NCBI GenBank assembly: GCA_031414695.1
Contig: JANNWG010000030.1
Span: forward strand, 1 to 64,000
Reading direction: 5' to 3'
From: UKL13-2 sp031414695
GTDB taxonomy: Bacteria; Pseudomonadota; Gammaproteobacteria; Burkholderiales; Usitatibacteraceae
DNA: 64,000 nt
Part shown: piece after piece, positions 17,597-27,046 of the stretch
Numbering within the stretch: position 1 is the stretch's first letter
How the letters are laid out: each line of letters begins with the position of its first letter
Translations under genes and position numbers: made by a program
Notes under the pieces: generated by a model
Database searches by the model: none
What the model saw: the letters and a program-made list of their open reading frames with translations, nothing else
Told to the model about the DNA's origin: nothing

Positions 17597-18610
17597 ATGA
17601 CCACATCGCGCTCCCCCGAATTTAATCTCATCGCCAAACATTTCACTCGTCCCACCAAACGCGCGGCACTTGGTATCGGTGATGATTGTGCGCTGATTGA
17701 TGTGACACCCGGCAAGCAGCTTGCAATCTCCACGGACACACTTGTGGCAGATGTGCATTTTTTCGCCGACACGGCGGCTGAGGCGCTTGGTCACAAGGCA
17801 CTCGCGGTCAATTTATCGGATTTAGCCGCGATGGGAGCAATGCCCAAATTTTTCACACTCGCGTTAACGCTGCCGAAGGTTAATGATGTGTGGCTTGGTG
17901 AATTCGCACGTGGATTATTTCGACTTGCCGATCAATATGAGATCGAGCTTATCGGCGGCGACACCACCAAGGGGCCGTTGTCGATGACCTTAACGGTGAT
18001 GGGGCAAATCAATCCCAATGCGGCGCTACGTCGTGACTATGCGAAAGTAGGCGATGACATTTGGGTGTCCAATACGCTGGGTGGCGCGGCGTTAGCGCTT
18101 AAACATTTGCAAGGTGCGGTAAATTTAAAGCCCAATGTGCTGCCGCGAGCGTTAGCGAGGCTGTATACGCCAGAGCCACGTGTTGCACTAGGTTTACGGC
18201 TGCTGGGTGTCGCCAATGCGGCGATAGATGTATCCGATGGGCTCATTGCAGATTTAGGACACATCGCGACAAGCTCGCAATTAACCGCGGCGATCAATTT
18301 AGCAAAAATACCGCTGCATCCCGCGTTGCTATCGGTGGGACCAGAAATTAGAGCGGCATGTGCATTGGCGGGTGGCGATGATTACGAGCTGTGCTTCACT
18401 GCGCCACTATCAGCCCATGAAAAAATTCGCAAAATTGCCGATGACATGGAATTAGCCCTGACCAATATCGGCACAATGCGTGAATCGGAAAAATCTGCCG
18501 CCGTGTTGATTATTGATGAGCGTGGCAATGAAATGACAGCGAGCGAAATGGGGCTTTCTGGCTTTGATCATTTTCTCAGCGTATCAGCGCTTCCTATTAT
18601 TACAAAATGA
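17597..18610 (+). CDS. thiL: Thiamine-monophosphate kinase
   Basis: A 337-aa ThiL that phosphorylates thiamine monophosphate to the active diphosphate. Seen are GIGDDCALIDV near residue 27, STDTLVADVHFF near residue 46, the NLSDLAAMGAMP metal-binding segment, IGGDTTKG near residue 120, and IDVSDGLIADLGH near residue 212. The frame is open from a TTG at 17546 overlapping the nusB stop, but the family N-terminus (EFNLIAKHF) supports ATG 17597. It overlaps pgpA by 4 nt. Confidence 0.95.
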   Translation: MTTSRSPEFNLIAKHFTRPTKRAALGIGDDCALIDVTPGKQLAISTDTLVADVHFFADTAAEALGHKALAVNLSDLAAMGAMPKFFTLALTLPKVNDVWLGEFARGLFRLADQYEIELIGGDTTKGPLSMTLTVMGQINPNAALRRDYAKVGDDIWVSNTLGGAALALKHLQGAVNLKPNVLPRALARLYTPEPRVALGLRLLGVANAAIDVSDGLIADLGHIATSSQLTAAINLAKIPLHPALLSVGPEIRAACALAGGDDYELCFTAPLSAHEKIRKIADDMELALTNIGTMRESEKSAAVLIIDERGNEMTASEMGLSGFDHFLSVSALPIITK

Positions 18611-19083
18611 AACCTAGCCAACAATTTTTATTTGCTCACCCCGCGCACTTCATTGCCTTTGGTTTTGGTGCGGGGCTGATGAAAAAAGCGCCTGGCACAT
18701 GGGGCACGTTAGTCGCCTTGCCGCTATTTTTTGCGCTGCAATTGATATCGATACCAGCCGTCACTTGGGGCGTAATTATTTTGCTCTTTGTCGTTGGCTG
18801 CTGGGCATCCGCACTTGCCAGCAAATCACTTGGCGTAGCGGATCATGGCGGTATTGTGATTGATGAAATTGTCGCCTTCATGTTGGTGCTCGCCTTCACA
18901 CCGAAAACATGGGTCTGGGTGCTTACCGCATTCGCGCTATTTCGTTTTTTTGATATTGTGAAACCGTGGCCGATTTCATTGGCGGATAAAAAAATCAAAG
19001 GCGGTTTTGGCGTGATGTTTGATGACCTACTTGCGGCACTATTTGTTATTGTCAGTGTCGTAACGGTGCAATCACTACTTTAG
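18607..19083 (+). CDS. pgpA: Phosphatidylglycerophosphatase A
   Basis: A 158-aa inner-membrane enzyme dephosphorylating phosphatidylglycerol phosphate in phospholipid synthesis. It shows the family segments FGFGAGLMKKAPGTWGTLVALPL, DHGGIVIDEIVAF near residue 78 with its acidic catalytic residues, and RFFDIVKPWPI, with three to four membrane helices. The thiL-pgpA overlap of 4 nt is the standard proteobacterial arrangement. It is the last gene of the rib-nusB operon proper; ugpQ starts 17 nt later. Confidence 0.95.
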   Translation: MKPSQQFLFAHPAHFIAFGFGAGLMKKAPGTWGTLVALPLFFALQLISIPAVTWGVIILLFVVGCWASALASKSLGVADHGGIVIDEIVAFMLVLAFTPKTWVWVLTAFALFRFFDIVKPWPISLADKKIKGGFGVMFDDLLAALFVIVSVVTVQSLL

Positions 19084-19100
19084 TAGCCAGGAGGGTAATC

Positions 19101-19868
19101 ATGAAATCATGGCCATATCCTAAATTATTTGCGCATCGCGGTGGCGGCACATTAGCGCCTGAAAATACCTTAGCGGGAATGAAAATAGCCGCTGCCCATT
19201 TGTACTCAGCAGTTGAATTTGATGTGAAATTATCTGCGGATGACGTCGCTTTTTTAATGCATGACGATATGCTCGAGCGCACTACTAACGGTATCGGTGC
19301 ATTTAAGGACAAAACCGCTGCTGAGATTGAAATCCTAGACGCTAGCGGATGGATGACGCATTTTTTACACGCTGACTCTTTTGAGCGTGTGCCGCGCCTC
19401 ACCGCTGTCATGGCGTTTTTACACGCGCACGGCATGAATGCCAACATTGAAATCAAACCCTGCATTGGACGTGATGCTGAGACGGGCAGGGCAGTGGCAT
19501 CGTTAGTAGAAGAAATTACTCGCGCGCAGACATTGAAGCCGTTGCTTTCTTCCTTTAGTGTGGAGGCGTTGCGTCATGCGCGTAACGCTGCACCGCATTT
19601 GCCGATTGGTCTGTTGGTGGAGTCCTATCTGCCGATACATGATTCGCTGCTCGATGAGCTAGGCGCTATTGCCTTAAATTGCGATCATGCCAATATCAAT
19701 AGTCAATTAGTCCAGCGCCTACATGCGCGTGGCACAAGAGTGATGGGCTATACCGTGAATGACGAGACGCGCGCCGCTGTGCTATTTGCGATGGGCGTTG
19801 ACGGCATCTTTACCGATAATCTTGCGACGATGGCCGAAAGTTTTCCGCAGGGCTTATCCGCGCATTAG
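19101..19868 (+). CDS. ugpQ: Glycerophosphodiester phosphodiesterase
   Basis: A 255-aa cytoplasmic-type GDPD (no signal peptide) that hydrolyses glycerophosphodiesters to glycerol 3-phosphate and an alcohol. The catalytic histidines lie in FAHRGGGTLAPENTLAG near residue 11 and in FLMHDDMLERTTNG near residue 53; EFDVKLSADD supplies acidic metal ligands. The C-terminal VMGYTVNDETRAAVLFAMGVDGIFTDN is typical. GGAGG with a few bases spacing precedes the ATG. Its place after pgpA may reflect phospholipid head-group turnover. Confidence 0.93.
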   Translation: MKSWPYPKLFAHRGGGTLAPENTLAGMKIAAAHLYSAVEFDVKLSADDVAFLMHDDMLERTTNGIGAFKDKTAAEIEILDASGWMTHFLHADSFERVPRLTAVMAFLHAHGMNANIEIKPCIGRDAETGRAVASLVEEITRAQTLKPLLSSFSVEALRHARNAAPHLPIGLLVESYLPIHDSLLDELGAIALNCDHANINSQLVQRLHARGTRVMGYTVNDETRAAVLFAMGVDGIFTDNLATMAESFPQGLSAH

Positions 19869-20028
19869 TGTTGCTAGGTGCTTGTATTACGCCAAAAACA
19901 GACTTCATCACTTACGTGAGTTATTTTGTGTAATTTGTGAGAAAAGCTTGGCATGTTGTTGATTTCGTGGTAAAAATTGCTTCCCGCGTGCAGTTGAGCG
20001 CCGCAGTTGACTCCCCTGAGAGACAATC

Positions 20029-20901
20029 ATGGCAAGAATCACAGTGTTTAATCAAAAAGGTGGTGTGGGTAAAACCACCACCGCTTTAAATCTAGTTGCC
20101 GCTCTAGCGCGTGCGAACAACCGCGAACTACAACCGCTCGCCATTGACCTCGATCCGCAAGCTCATCTGTCGCATTTGTCTGGGGTGACTATTTCAGATG
20201 CGGCTGATAGCCTCTACGCACACTATCGCGATAACAAGTCGCTGACGGCGATTGCGCGTGATACCGGGCGCGGCTGGCTATTGCTACCAGCCCATTTAGA
20301 ACTTGCCAAAATGGATACGCAATTTGGCAAAGGGCCAAATATTTTGAATAAGCTTAAGCTCTCGCTCATGCGCGAGCAACTAGACACGATAAATTCGGTG
20401 TTGCGTCCTGTCGTGATAGATTGCTGCCCATTGCTAGGTGTGCTGTCGTTATCAGCGATTTTGGCGGCGGATAAGGTGGTGATACCTGTCTCGGCAGATT
20501 ATTTGGCGGTTAAGGGTGCGCTGCAGGTCGAGAAAACATTAAACGCGTTAGGGCCGGTGGTCAAAAAGCGTATCGCGCGCCGCTATGTGATTACGCGATT
20601 TGATGGACGTCGCAAAATGTCATGGGAAATTGATCGTACATTCCGCGAAAAATTTGGTGCAGATGTGTGTGAAACACGCATCTCTGAGACCGTATCGTTG
20701 GCAGAAAGCCCATTCGCCGAAAAGGATGTGTTCGACTACGCGCCTGATAGCCGTGGCGCAAAAGACTACCAAGCGCTATACGAGGAACTATTCACAAATG
20801 TGACGACGCAAGATGAAGATGAGCTGCCAAAGCCTAATATTGGCGGGCGTTTTCAGGCATATATTGCTCAAACGCCTCGTCCTGCTTCGGTTTTTGGTTG
20901 A
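20029..20901 (+). CDS. ParA-family ATPase
   Basis: A 290-aa deviant Walker-A ATPase: FNQKGGVGKTTTALNL near residue 6, switch I region DLDPQAHLSHLSG near residue 44, and IDCCPLLGVLSL near residue 129, where the usual DxPP is CPL. The middle and C-terminal parts fit Soj/ParA-like partition ATPases, with an extra 30-residue tail. No parB or parS-like site is adjacent, so it is an orphan that may position a cellular cargo rather than a plasmid. GAGAGAC precedes the start. Gene 20924-21145 on the opposite strand converges on it. Confidence 0.85.
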   Translation: MARITVFNQKGGVGKTTTALNLVAALARANNRELQPLAIDLDPQAHLSHLSGVTISDAADSLYAHYRDNKSLTAIARDTGRGWLLLPAHLELAKMDTQFGKGPNILNKLKLSLMREQLDTINSVLRPVVIDCCPLLGVLSLSAILAADKVVIPVSADYLAVKGALQVEKTLNALGPVVKKRIARRYVITRFDGRRKMSWEIDRTFREKFGADVCETRISETVSLAESPFAEKDVFDYAPDSRGAKDYQALYEELFTNVTTQDEDELPKPNIGGRFQAYIAQTPRPASVFG

Positions 20902-20923
20902 ATCTGCTTTCTGTAATTCAAGC

Positions 20924-21145
20924 TCAGGGTTTCGAATCTTGACCGATGATTAAACTAATCGCGCTTTCAAGATCAGTGCCTTCGCCACGCATCACGTTAT
21001 CGATACTGCGCGCTTCAATGATTTTGCATTGGTGATACATCTGCTTTAACTTTACTTCGGCATGCGCCATATCGTTACCATGAACCACTAGGTTATCGAC
21101 AGTAGTGCCGGTACGTGTTTCTATTTTAAAGCCAAATTTTTGCAT
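20924..21145 (-). CDS. Unknown 73-aa protein
   Basis: A small soluble protein beginning MQKFGFKIETRTGTTVDNL, with a predicted beta-beta-alpha pattern and the segment QMYHQCKIIEARSIDNV. The start at 21145 is chosen over longer in-frame options because AGAG lies 6 nt upstream and the preceding in-frame stretch overlaps the upstream gene. It follows the 204-aa gene by 4 nt on the same strand, so the two are cotranscribed. I do not recognise the family. Confidence 0.6.
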   Translation of the reverse strand: MQKFGFKIETRTGTTVDNLVVHGNDMAHAEVKLKQMYHQCKIIEARSIDNVMRGEGTDLESAISLIIGQDSKP

Positions 21146-21149
21146 GAAA

Positions 21150-21764
21150 TTACTCTGAAAAATAGCGTTTGAAGATAGCGACAAATTTTTCTGAAACATC
21201 TCGCGAAATAGCTGCCTCCAATATACGTGCACATACCCCTACTGATTTCATCAATTCGTCCGCAGTATCGGCCGACATGATTTTGATTTGTACTAAATCC
21301 ACATCGCGACCAAGCACACGACGCAGCTCAAAAAGTAGTGTCGCCTTCACATCGTCAAGTGATAATGTGTTGAGTGTACTTTTCCATGCATTACGCTGAT
21401 CCGTTGTCGCGGCAATCGCTGCAAAGGCATGTGCGTCAGACACGCTGGGCTCCGTTGCTACTGCAATCACGCGAAGCCTTTGCGTAGCGCTGATTTCTGC
21501 TGAATCTTCATTCTCAGCTGCGTTTACAGGCGTTGGAATAATCAAGCCAATCTTAATCAAGCTGCGAATAGCGTCATCTACCAAATCATTATTGGCCAAT
21601 GATGGGTGATTATTCAATTCCCCAAATGTGCGTACATTATTCACCAGACCAAACACGATTTTAAGGTGTTGCGGCATTTGAAAGCCCAAGGCAAGCAGCT
21701 CTTGTGCTGCTTCATCGTTGCGTTGAAAGTAAATACGGTCTGATGCTAAATCGCGGATAGTCAT
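21150..21764 (-). CDS. Unknown 204-aa protein
   Basis: A soluble, mostly helical protein without signal peptide or membrane segment. The region around residues 30-75 (MPQHLKIVFGLVNNVRTFGEL and DDAIRSLIKIGLI) resembles a winged-helix-like fold seen in some proteobacterial unknowns, but I cannot name a family. The C-terminal 70 residues are charged and helical. It shares an operon with the 73-aa gene and is divergent from oxyR with a 302-nt intergenic region. No function is assigned. Confidence 0.65.
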   Translation of the reverse strand: MTIRDLASDRIYFQRNDEAAQELLALGFQMPQHLKIVFGLVNNVRTFGELNNHPSLANNDLVDDAIRSLIKIGLIIPTPVNAAENEDSAEISATQRLRVIAVATEPSVSDAHAFAAIAATTDQRNAWKSTLNTLSLDDVKATLLFELRRVLGRDVDLVQIKIMSADTADELMKSVGVCARILEAAISRDVSEKFVAIFKRYFSE

Positions 21765-22028
21765 ATTTTCAGTCGCTGTTTGGCTCTAAAGCTGTGCTGC
21801 ATAAATGAGGTGGTCAACATTTTGTCGTTTTGATCTTGATGACTCAATGTGAGGATTTTTGTCGCACGCTTTGGATTTCACGCTAAATTGATTGTAGATT
21901 ATTGCTGATTCAAATGACAAAACGATTTCTCAAAACAGTGAATTAACGTAGGTCGTTCTACTAGTGTTCACAACATTTAACCTTCGAGCAATGTATTAAA
22001 TACGTTTGTTAGATTGATGTTTGACGTG

Positions 22029-22047
22029 TGATAGTATTTTTCTATCA
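22029..22047 (+). promoter_or_regulatory. Palindromic LysR/OxyR-type site before oxyR
   Basis: TGATAG-N7-CTATCA, which contains ATAG-N7-CTAT, the half-operator spacing of OxyR, lies about 20 nt upstream of the oxyR start. LysR-family regulators usually repress their own genes from such a site. Only one of the two half-operators of the full OxyR consensus is recognisable. The remainder of the 21765-22066 gap is AT-rich with no gene seen. Confidence 0.55.
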
Positions 22048-22066
22048 AAACGTTTTAGGGTTTGAC

Positions 22067-23005
22067 ATGAATTTGCGTGATTTGCGTTACTTAGTCGCAC
22101 TTGCCGACTTAAAACATTTTGGTCGTGCCGCACAAGCGAGCTTTGTATCACAGCCTACTTTATCGACACAGCTCAAAAAATTTGAAGATGAGTTAGGTGT
22201 GGCGCTAATTGAGCGAAATCCACGCAATGTGATGCTGACGCCAGTGGGTGAGGCAATTGTGGCGCGGGCACGGATAATTTTGCGCGAAGCGGATGAAATG
22301 AAAAATATTGCACGCCGCGCAAAGGACCCTGAATCGGGCATGGTGAAGTTGGGTATTTTTCCGACGCTAGGGCCGTATTTATTGCCGCATATTATTCCGC
22401 CAATCGTTGCGCGATTTCCGCAATTAGCGCTTATCTTGATAGAAGAAAAAACGGAAGTCATCTTAAAAAAATTGCAAGATGGCGAGCTTGATTGCGCGAT
22501 ATTGGCCTTACCTATTCATGATGATAATTTGCATGTTGAATTTTTATTTGAAGAAGATTTTATTTTGGCTGTGCCGCAATCACACGCGTTTGCAACATTA
22601 AAAAAAACCACACTTGCCGATTTGGCAGAACAAACACTATTGCTACTTGATGACGGCCATTGCCTGCGAGATCAAGCGCTGGAGGTTTGCCACACTTCTG
22701 GTGCGGGTGAACAATCTGGCTTTCGTGCGACTAGTCTTGAGACGTTACGGCACATGGTGGCGGCAAATGTCGGCATGACATTACTGCCTGCGCTTACGGT
22801 GCATCCACCATCGCCAAGCCCCGCAACTATTGCATTGGTACCTTTTAGTGAGCCAGTGCCGCATCGCAGAATCGCCATGGTGTGGCGGCGCAGTTCGGCA
22901 TTAGCCGCGTTTTTGCAAAAGATTGTGCCGTTGGTGCGGGGTATTCCGAAGCATTTACTGCGCTCACCAAAAAGCGCGCCCAAGTTATCGAAGGCTAATA
23001 AATGA
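22067..23005 (+). CDS. oxyR: Peroxide-sensing LysR regulator OxyR
   Basis: A 312-aa LysR-type regulator. The N-terminal winged helix is MNLRDLRYLVALADLKHFGRAAQ with recognition segment VSQPTLSTQLKKFEDELG, as in OxyR. The effector domain carries the two redox cysteines: LLDDGHCLRDQALEVCHTSG has the C-x8-C spacing typical of OxyR (E. coli Cys199/Cys208). On oxidation OxyR activates ahpC, catalase and related genes; an OxyR-like site is present before ahpC at 44667. An in-frame upstream start at 22028 exists but the family N-terminus fits 22067. It overlaps the MFS gene by 4 nt. Confidence 0.94.
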   Translation: MNLRDLRYLVALADLKHFGRAAQASFVSQPTLSTQLKKFEDELGVALIERNPRNVMLTPVGEAIVARARIILREADEMKNIARRAKDPESGMVKLGIFPTLGPYLLPHIIPPIVARFPQLALILIEEKTEVILKKLQDGELDCAILALPIHDDNLHVEFLFEEDFILAVPQSHAFATLKKTTLADLAEQTLLLLDDGHCLRDQALEVCHTSGAGEQSGFRATSLETLRHMVAANVGMTLLPALTVHPPSPSPATIALVPFSEPVPHRRIAMVWRRSSALAAFLQKIVPLVRGIPKHLLRSPKSAPKLSKANK

Positions 23006-24234
23006 ACCCTAATAAACCTGCCGCCCAAGCTTGGTGGTTCATCACGCTACTTGCCGCCGCAGTTTTGATGGTAACCATGGGCGCGCGTCAGTCGATGGGG
23101 CTATTTGTGTCGCCTCTCAATACTGCCACAGGGTTGGGTATTGCCTCGATTAGTTTTTCATTAGCCATTGGTCAATTTATGTGGGGTGCGGTGCAGCCAT
23201 TTGCAGGTGCGGTGGCGGACCGCTATGGACCAGGTCGTGTGATTGCGGCGGGGGCGGTTATTTTGTCATTAGGGTTTGCCGCCACACCGTACATGACTTC
23301 CAGTACAGGGCTGACATTGACCATCGGTTTTTTAATGGCAGCGGGTGCAGGCGCGGGTAGTTTTTCAGTCTTGATTGGTGCCGCCGCGCAACGATTGCCG
23401 GCTGAAAAACGCGGAATGGCATCCGGTATTATCAATGCTGGCGGTTCGTTCGGGCAGTTTTTATTTGCACCGATTGTGCAAAAGCTTATCAGTGTTACAG
23501 GTTGGATGGGCGCCATGTGGACTATGGCAGTGGTCACGCTATTTACCTTGCCGTTAGCTTGGTTGTTGCGTCGCCAGCCATCTCACAAAACACAAGCTGC
23601 GCATGCCAATGAAAAACCTATCGAAGAAATCGGTTTAAAAGCCACCGTTGTTACCGCGTTAAAAGACCCTAGTTATTTATTGCTACACGCTGGATTTTTC
23701 ACCTGCGGGTTTCATATTGCTTTTTTGGTCACACATTTGCCAGGTGAAGTCGCGCTATGCGGCTTGCCTGCCAATGTTGCTAGCTGGTCACTCGCCATCA
23801 TTGGCTTAGCGAATATTGTCGGCAGCCTATTAGCAGGCTGGGGCGTGGGTAAATACCGCAGCAAGATGATTTTATTTTGGATGTACGCCTCACGTGCATT
23901 GTTGATTGGGGTGTATTTAATGTCACCAAAAACAGAGGTGACGTTTTACTTATTCGCTGCCGGATTAGGACTCACGTGGCTGGCCACTGTGCCGCCCACG
24001 GCGGGCGTGGTCAGTAAATTATTTGGTACACGTTATCTCGCTACACTGTTTGGGTTAACCCTTTTCTCACACCAAGTTGGCGGCTTTTTCGGCGCTTGGT
24101 TGGGCGGCATTGCGGTGACAGAGCTTGGCAGTTACCAGCTAATGTGGGTCGCCGATATTTCTTTGGCATTACTCGCGGCAGTGGCGAATTTACCCATCAA
24201 AGAAGCGCATGTTGGTGCATTGCAACGCACGTAA
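23002..24234 (+). CDS. MFS transporter
   Basis: A 410-aa major facilitator protein with 12 predicted membrane helices. The motif-A-like loop is GAVADRYGPGRV near residue 70 and GARQSMGLFVSPL lies at the N-terminus, reminiscent of the OFA/monocarboxylate-type subgroup. The substrate cannot be assigned. The start overlaps the oxyR stop by 4 nt, so it is translated with the regulator and may be linked to the peroxide response, though this is only positional evidence. Confidence 0.87.
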   Translation: MNPNKPAAQAWWFITLLAAAVLMVTMGARQSMGLFVSPLNTATGLGIASISFSLAIGQFMWGAVQPFAGAVADRYGPGRVIAAGAVILSLGFAATPYMTSSTGLTLTIGFLMAAGAGAGSFSVLIGAAAQRLPAEKRGMASGIINAGGSFGQFLFAPIVQKLISVTGWMGAMWTMAVVTLFTLPLAWLLRRQPSHKTQAAHANEKPIEEIGLKATVVTALKDPSYLLLHAGFFTCGFHIAFLVTHLPGEVALCGLPANVASWSLAIIGLANIVGSLLAGWGVGKYRSKMILFWMYASRALLIGVYLMSPKTEVTFYLFAAGLGLTWLATVPPTAGVVSKLFGTRYLATLFGLTLFSHQVGGFFGAWLGGIAVTELGSYQLMWVADISLALLAAVANLPIKEAHVGALQRT

Positions 24235-24284
24235 ATACCCTCGCTACGGTATCATCGCAAAACACAAAATAATAAGGAGTAAAC

Positions 24285-25562
24285 ATGTCCGACGTTACCC
24301 GCAGTTTTATTGGCATTGCCATTTTAATTTTGATCGGCTGGTTGTTTTCGCTGTCTCGCGGCAAGGTTAATTGGCGCATTGTACTGTCGGCATTGGTATT
24401 GCAATTGGGCATTGGCGCGTTGGTGTTGTTTTCCGACACGGGTAGCCGTGCGCTGAAGGCAGTAGCCGACGTGGTGACAAATGTGCTGAAATTTGGTGGC
24501 AAGGGTGCAGAATTTTTGTTCGGCAATATTGTGAGCGGCGCGGCATTTTCGCCTGGTGGTCTCGGGTTTGTGTTTGCGTTTCAAGTGTTGCCAGCCATTA
24601 TTTATGTGACGTCCTTGATTGCGGTGCTGTATTACTTGGGCATCATGCGTTGGATTATTACGATACTCGGCACGGCACTGCAAAAATTATTAGGCGTATC
24701 AAAAATTGAATCGTTTTGCGCGGTGACGACTATTTTTCTCGGTCAAAACGAGATGGGCGCGGCGGTGAAGCCATTTGTTGGGCAACTCAAAGGCCCGACC
24801 ATATTTGTCATCATGACCAGTGGTATGGCGAGCGTGGCGGGTGCGGCGTTGGCGGGTTACGCGGGGCTTGGCGTGAAGATGGAGTACTTGATTGCGGCGT
24901 CATTCATGGCGATACCAGGTGGATTATTGTTTGGTAAATTACTTTGCCCCTCGACGGAGACGGACAATGTTCGCTTCGACAATATGCATTTTGATGAGAA
25001 AAAACCTGCAAATGTGATTGAGGCCGCCGCCAGTGGCGCGGCATTGGGTTTGCAAATTGCGCTTGCAGTGGGGGCAATGCTGATTGCCTTCATTGGGCTG
25101 ATAGCGCTACTCAATGGTATGGTCGGTGGTGCTGCTAACTGGATGGGCTATGCCAATGTCAATATGGAAACGCTACTCGGCAAAGCATTCGCGCCGCTCG
25201 CGTATATGCTCGGGGTGTCATGGGAACATGCGACATTTGCGGGTAATTTGATTGGGCAAAAATTAATCTTAAATGAATTTGTTGCCTACATTGGCTTAGC
25301 GCCATACTTGAAAGAGCCCGCACAAGTCATCGCCGCTGGCTTGATACCAATTGATTCGCGCACCTTGGCGATACTGTCATTTGCGCTTTGTGGCTTCGCC
25401 AATCTCTCTTCTATTGCCATCTTAGCCGGCGCCTTTGGAAGCGTCGCACCGCACCTACGTACCGTCGTCGCCAAATATGGTTTACGCGTGGTGCTGGCTG
25501 CAACGTTATCAAACCTAATGAGCGCTACGATAGCGGGTATTTTCTTGTCGGCAAGGGCATGA
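24285..25562 (+). CDS. nupC: Concentrative nucleoside transporter (NupC family)
   Basis: A 425-aa inner-membrane CNT-family symporter importing nucleosides with protons or sodium. Conserved features: FSPGGLGFVFAFQVLPAIIY near residue 86, FLGQNEMGAAVKPFVGQL near residue 151, YLIAASFMAIPGGLLFGKLL near residue 205, and the C-terminal ALCGFANLSSIAILAGAFG. AAGGAG lies 6 nt before the ATG. It is followed by deoA after a repeat hairpin, giving a nucleoside uptake and phosphorolysis pair. Confidence 0.94.
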   Translation: MSDVTRSFIGIAILILIGWLFSLSRGKVNWRIVLSALVLQLGIGALVLFSDTGSRALKAVADVVTNVLKFGGKGAEFLFGNIVSGAAFSPGGLGFVFAFQVLPAIIYVTSLIAVLYYLGIMRWIITILGTALQKLLGVSKIESFCAVTTIFLGQNEMGAAVKPFVGQLKGPTIFVIMTSGMASVAGAALAGYAGLGVKMEYLIAASFMAIPGGLLFGKLLCPSTETDNVRFDNMHFDEKKPANVIEAAASGAALGLQIALAVGAMLIAFIGLIALLNGMVGGAANWMGYANVNMETLLGKAFAPLAYMLGVSWEHATFAGNLIGQKLILNEFVAYIGLAPYLKEPAQVIAAGLIPIDSRTLAILSFALCGFANLSSIAILAGAFGSVAPHLRTVVAKYGLRVVLAATLSNLMSATIAGIFLSARA

Positions 25563-25575
25563 GGCAAACTTTTGT

Positions 25576-25682
25576 AACCGCCGATGAACGCCGATCAACG
25601 CCGATAAAATCAAAGGCAACTTCATTTTTTTTTCTGCTTTTATCGGCGTGCATCGGCGTCTATCGGCGTCCATCGGCGGTTA
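25576..25682. repeat. Inverted array of degenerate decamers between nupC and deoA
   Basis: Units of ATCGGCGTNN occur four times on the right (25638-25682) and, as the complement, three times on the left (25576-25609), with a 28-base spacer containing a T-rich run. The arms pair into a long hairpin that ends 12 nt before the deoA ATG. Its build (fixed core plus variable dinucleotide, two arms) is the same as that of the unrelated heptamer array before nrdR. Confidence 0.9.
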
Positions 25683-25693
25683 AATAAAAATCC

Positions 25694-27031
25694 ATGCTTC
25701 CACAAGAAATCATCCGTAAAAAACGCGACGCTGAAATACTCAGCGCTGACGACATTGCCGACTTCATTCGCGGCGTGACGGATAGTCGTGTCAGTGAAGC
25801 GCAGATTGCCGCGTTTACGATGGCCACTTACTTTAATGGCATGACGCGCGATGAGGCGGTAGCGTTAACTTTTGCCATGCGCGACTCAGGTCGCGTGCTT
25901 AATTGGTCGCAATTTAATCTCAATGGCCCGGTGGTAGATAAGCATTCCACCGGCGGTGTTGGCGATGTGGTCTCGTTGATGTTGGGGCCAATGTTGGCGG
26001 CGTGTGGTGCGTATGTGCCGATGATTTCAGGTCGTGGCCTAGGCCACACAGGCGGTACGCTTGATAAGCTCGATAGTATTCCGGGCTACCAAACTAACAT
26101 TACGACAGATAAATTTCAGCAGGTGGTGCGTGATGTGGGCGTGGCGATTATTGGCCAGACAGCGGAATTAGCACCCGCAGATAAACGCATTTATGCAACC
26201 CGTGATGTGACCGCAACGGTGGAGTCGATCCCCTTAATTACCGCTTCAATATTGTCAAAAAAGCTCGCGGCTGGACTAGAGTCGCTGGTCATGGATGTTA
26301 AGGTTGGCTCGGGTGCATTCATGCCGACGCTAGAAAAATCACGTGCCTTGGCGCAAAGTATTGTCGATGTTGGCAACGGTGCTGGTATGAAAACTACCGC
26401 ACTCTTAACTGATATGAACGAGCTACTCGCCCCCTGTGCTGGTAACGCGATTGAAGTGAAATGCGCGCTCGATTATCTAACAGGTAAATCACGCCCTGCG
26501 CGATTGCATGCGGTGACAATGGCGCTATCAATTGAACTATTGACTATTAGCGGGCTGTTTGAGACAAAAATGCTTGCAAGTGAAGCACTAGAGAGGAGTT
26601 TGCATAGTGGTCGTGCGGCAGAGATTTTTGGTGAAATGGTCGCGGCACTCGGTGGAGCGACTGATTTTGTCGAGCGCGCAACGCATTATTTACCCATTGC
26701 GCCTGTGCAATATCCAGTTTTAGCAACTGATAGCGGCATCTTGGTGAGCATGGATACACGTGCTATTGGCATGGCGGTGGTGGGGCTAGGTGGCGGGCGC
26801 GCAACTTCAGCTGACGTGATTGACCCAAGCGTTGGTTTGCAGGAAGTTGCCGTGATCGGTCAACGCGTCGCTAAAGGTGATGTCTTGGCCAAGATTGCCG
26901 CAAAAACACAGGCTGATGCAGAGCGAGCGGCGGCTGAAATTATCGCGGCGATGCATTTTAATCATGCGTCGTCTGACGCAGCAGATACAAATAAAAAACC
27001 AATTGACGCCATCATTGAACAACTACGATAA
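25694..27031 (+). CDS. deoA: Thymidine phosphorylase
   Basis: A 445-aa pyrimidine-nucleoside phosphorylase that splits thymidine to thymine and deoxyribose 1-phosphate. The signature SGRGLGHTGGTLDKLDSIPG is near residue 112, VDKHSTGGVGDVVS (phosphate site) near residue 81, and DVKVGSGAFMPT near residue 198. Length matches E. coli DeoA (440). There is no clear Shine-Dalgarno because the repeat array precedes the start. With nupC and deoC it supports deoxynucleoside use as carbon source; a deoB-type phosphopentomutase is not in the window. Confidence 0.95.
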   Translation: MLPQEIIRKKRDAEILSADDIADFIRGVTDSRVSEAQIAAFTMATYFNGMTRDEAVALTFAMRDSGRVLNWSQFNLNGPVVDKHSTGGVGDVVSLMLGPMLAACGAYVPMISGRGLGHTGGTLDKLDSIPGYQTNITTDKFQQVVRDVGVAIIGQTAELAPADKRIYATRDVTATVESIPLITASILSKKLAAGLESLVMDVKVGSGAFMPTLEKSRALAQSIVDVGNGAGMKTTALLTDMNELLAPCAGNAIEVKCALDYLTGKSRPARLHAVTMALSIELLTISGLFETKMLASEALERSLHSGRAAEIFGEMVAALGGATDFVERATHYLPIAPVQYPVLATDSGILVSMDTRAIGMAVVGLGGGRATSADVIDPSVGLQEVAVIGQRVAKGDVLAKIAAKTQADAERAAAEIIAAMHFNHASSDAADTNKKPIDAIIEQLR

Positions 27032-27046
27032 CGATAACGACAGCCA

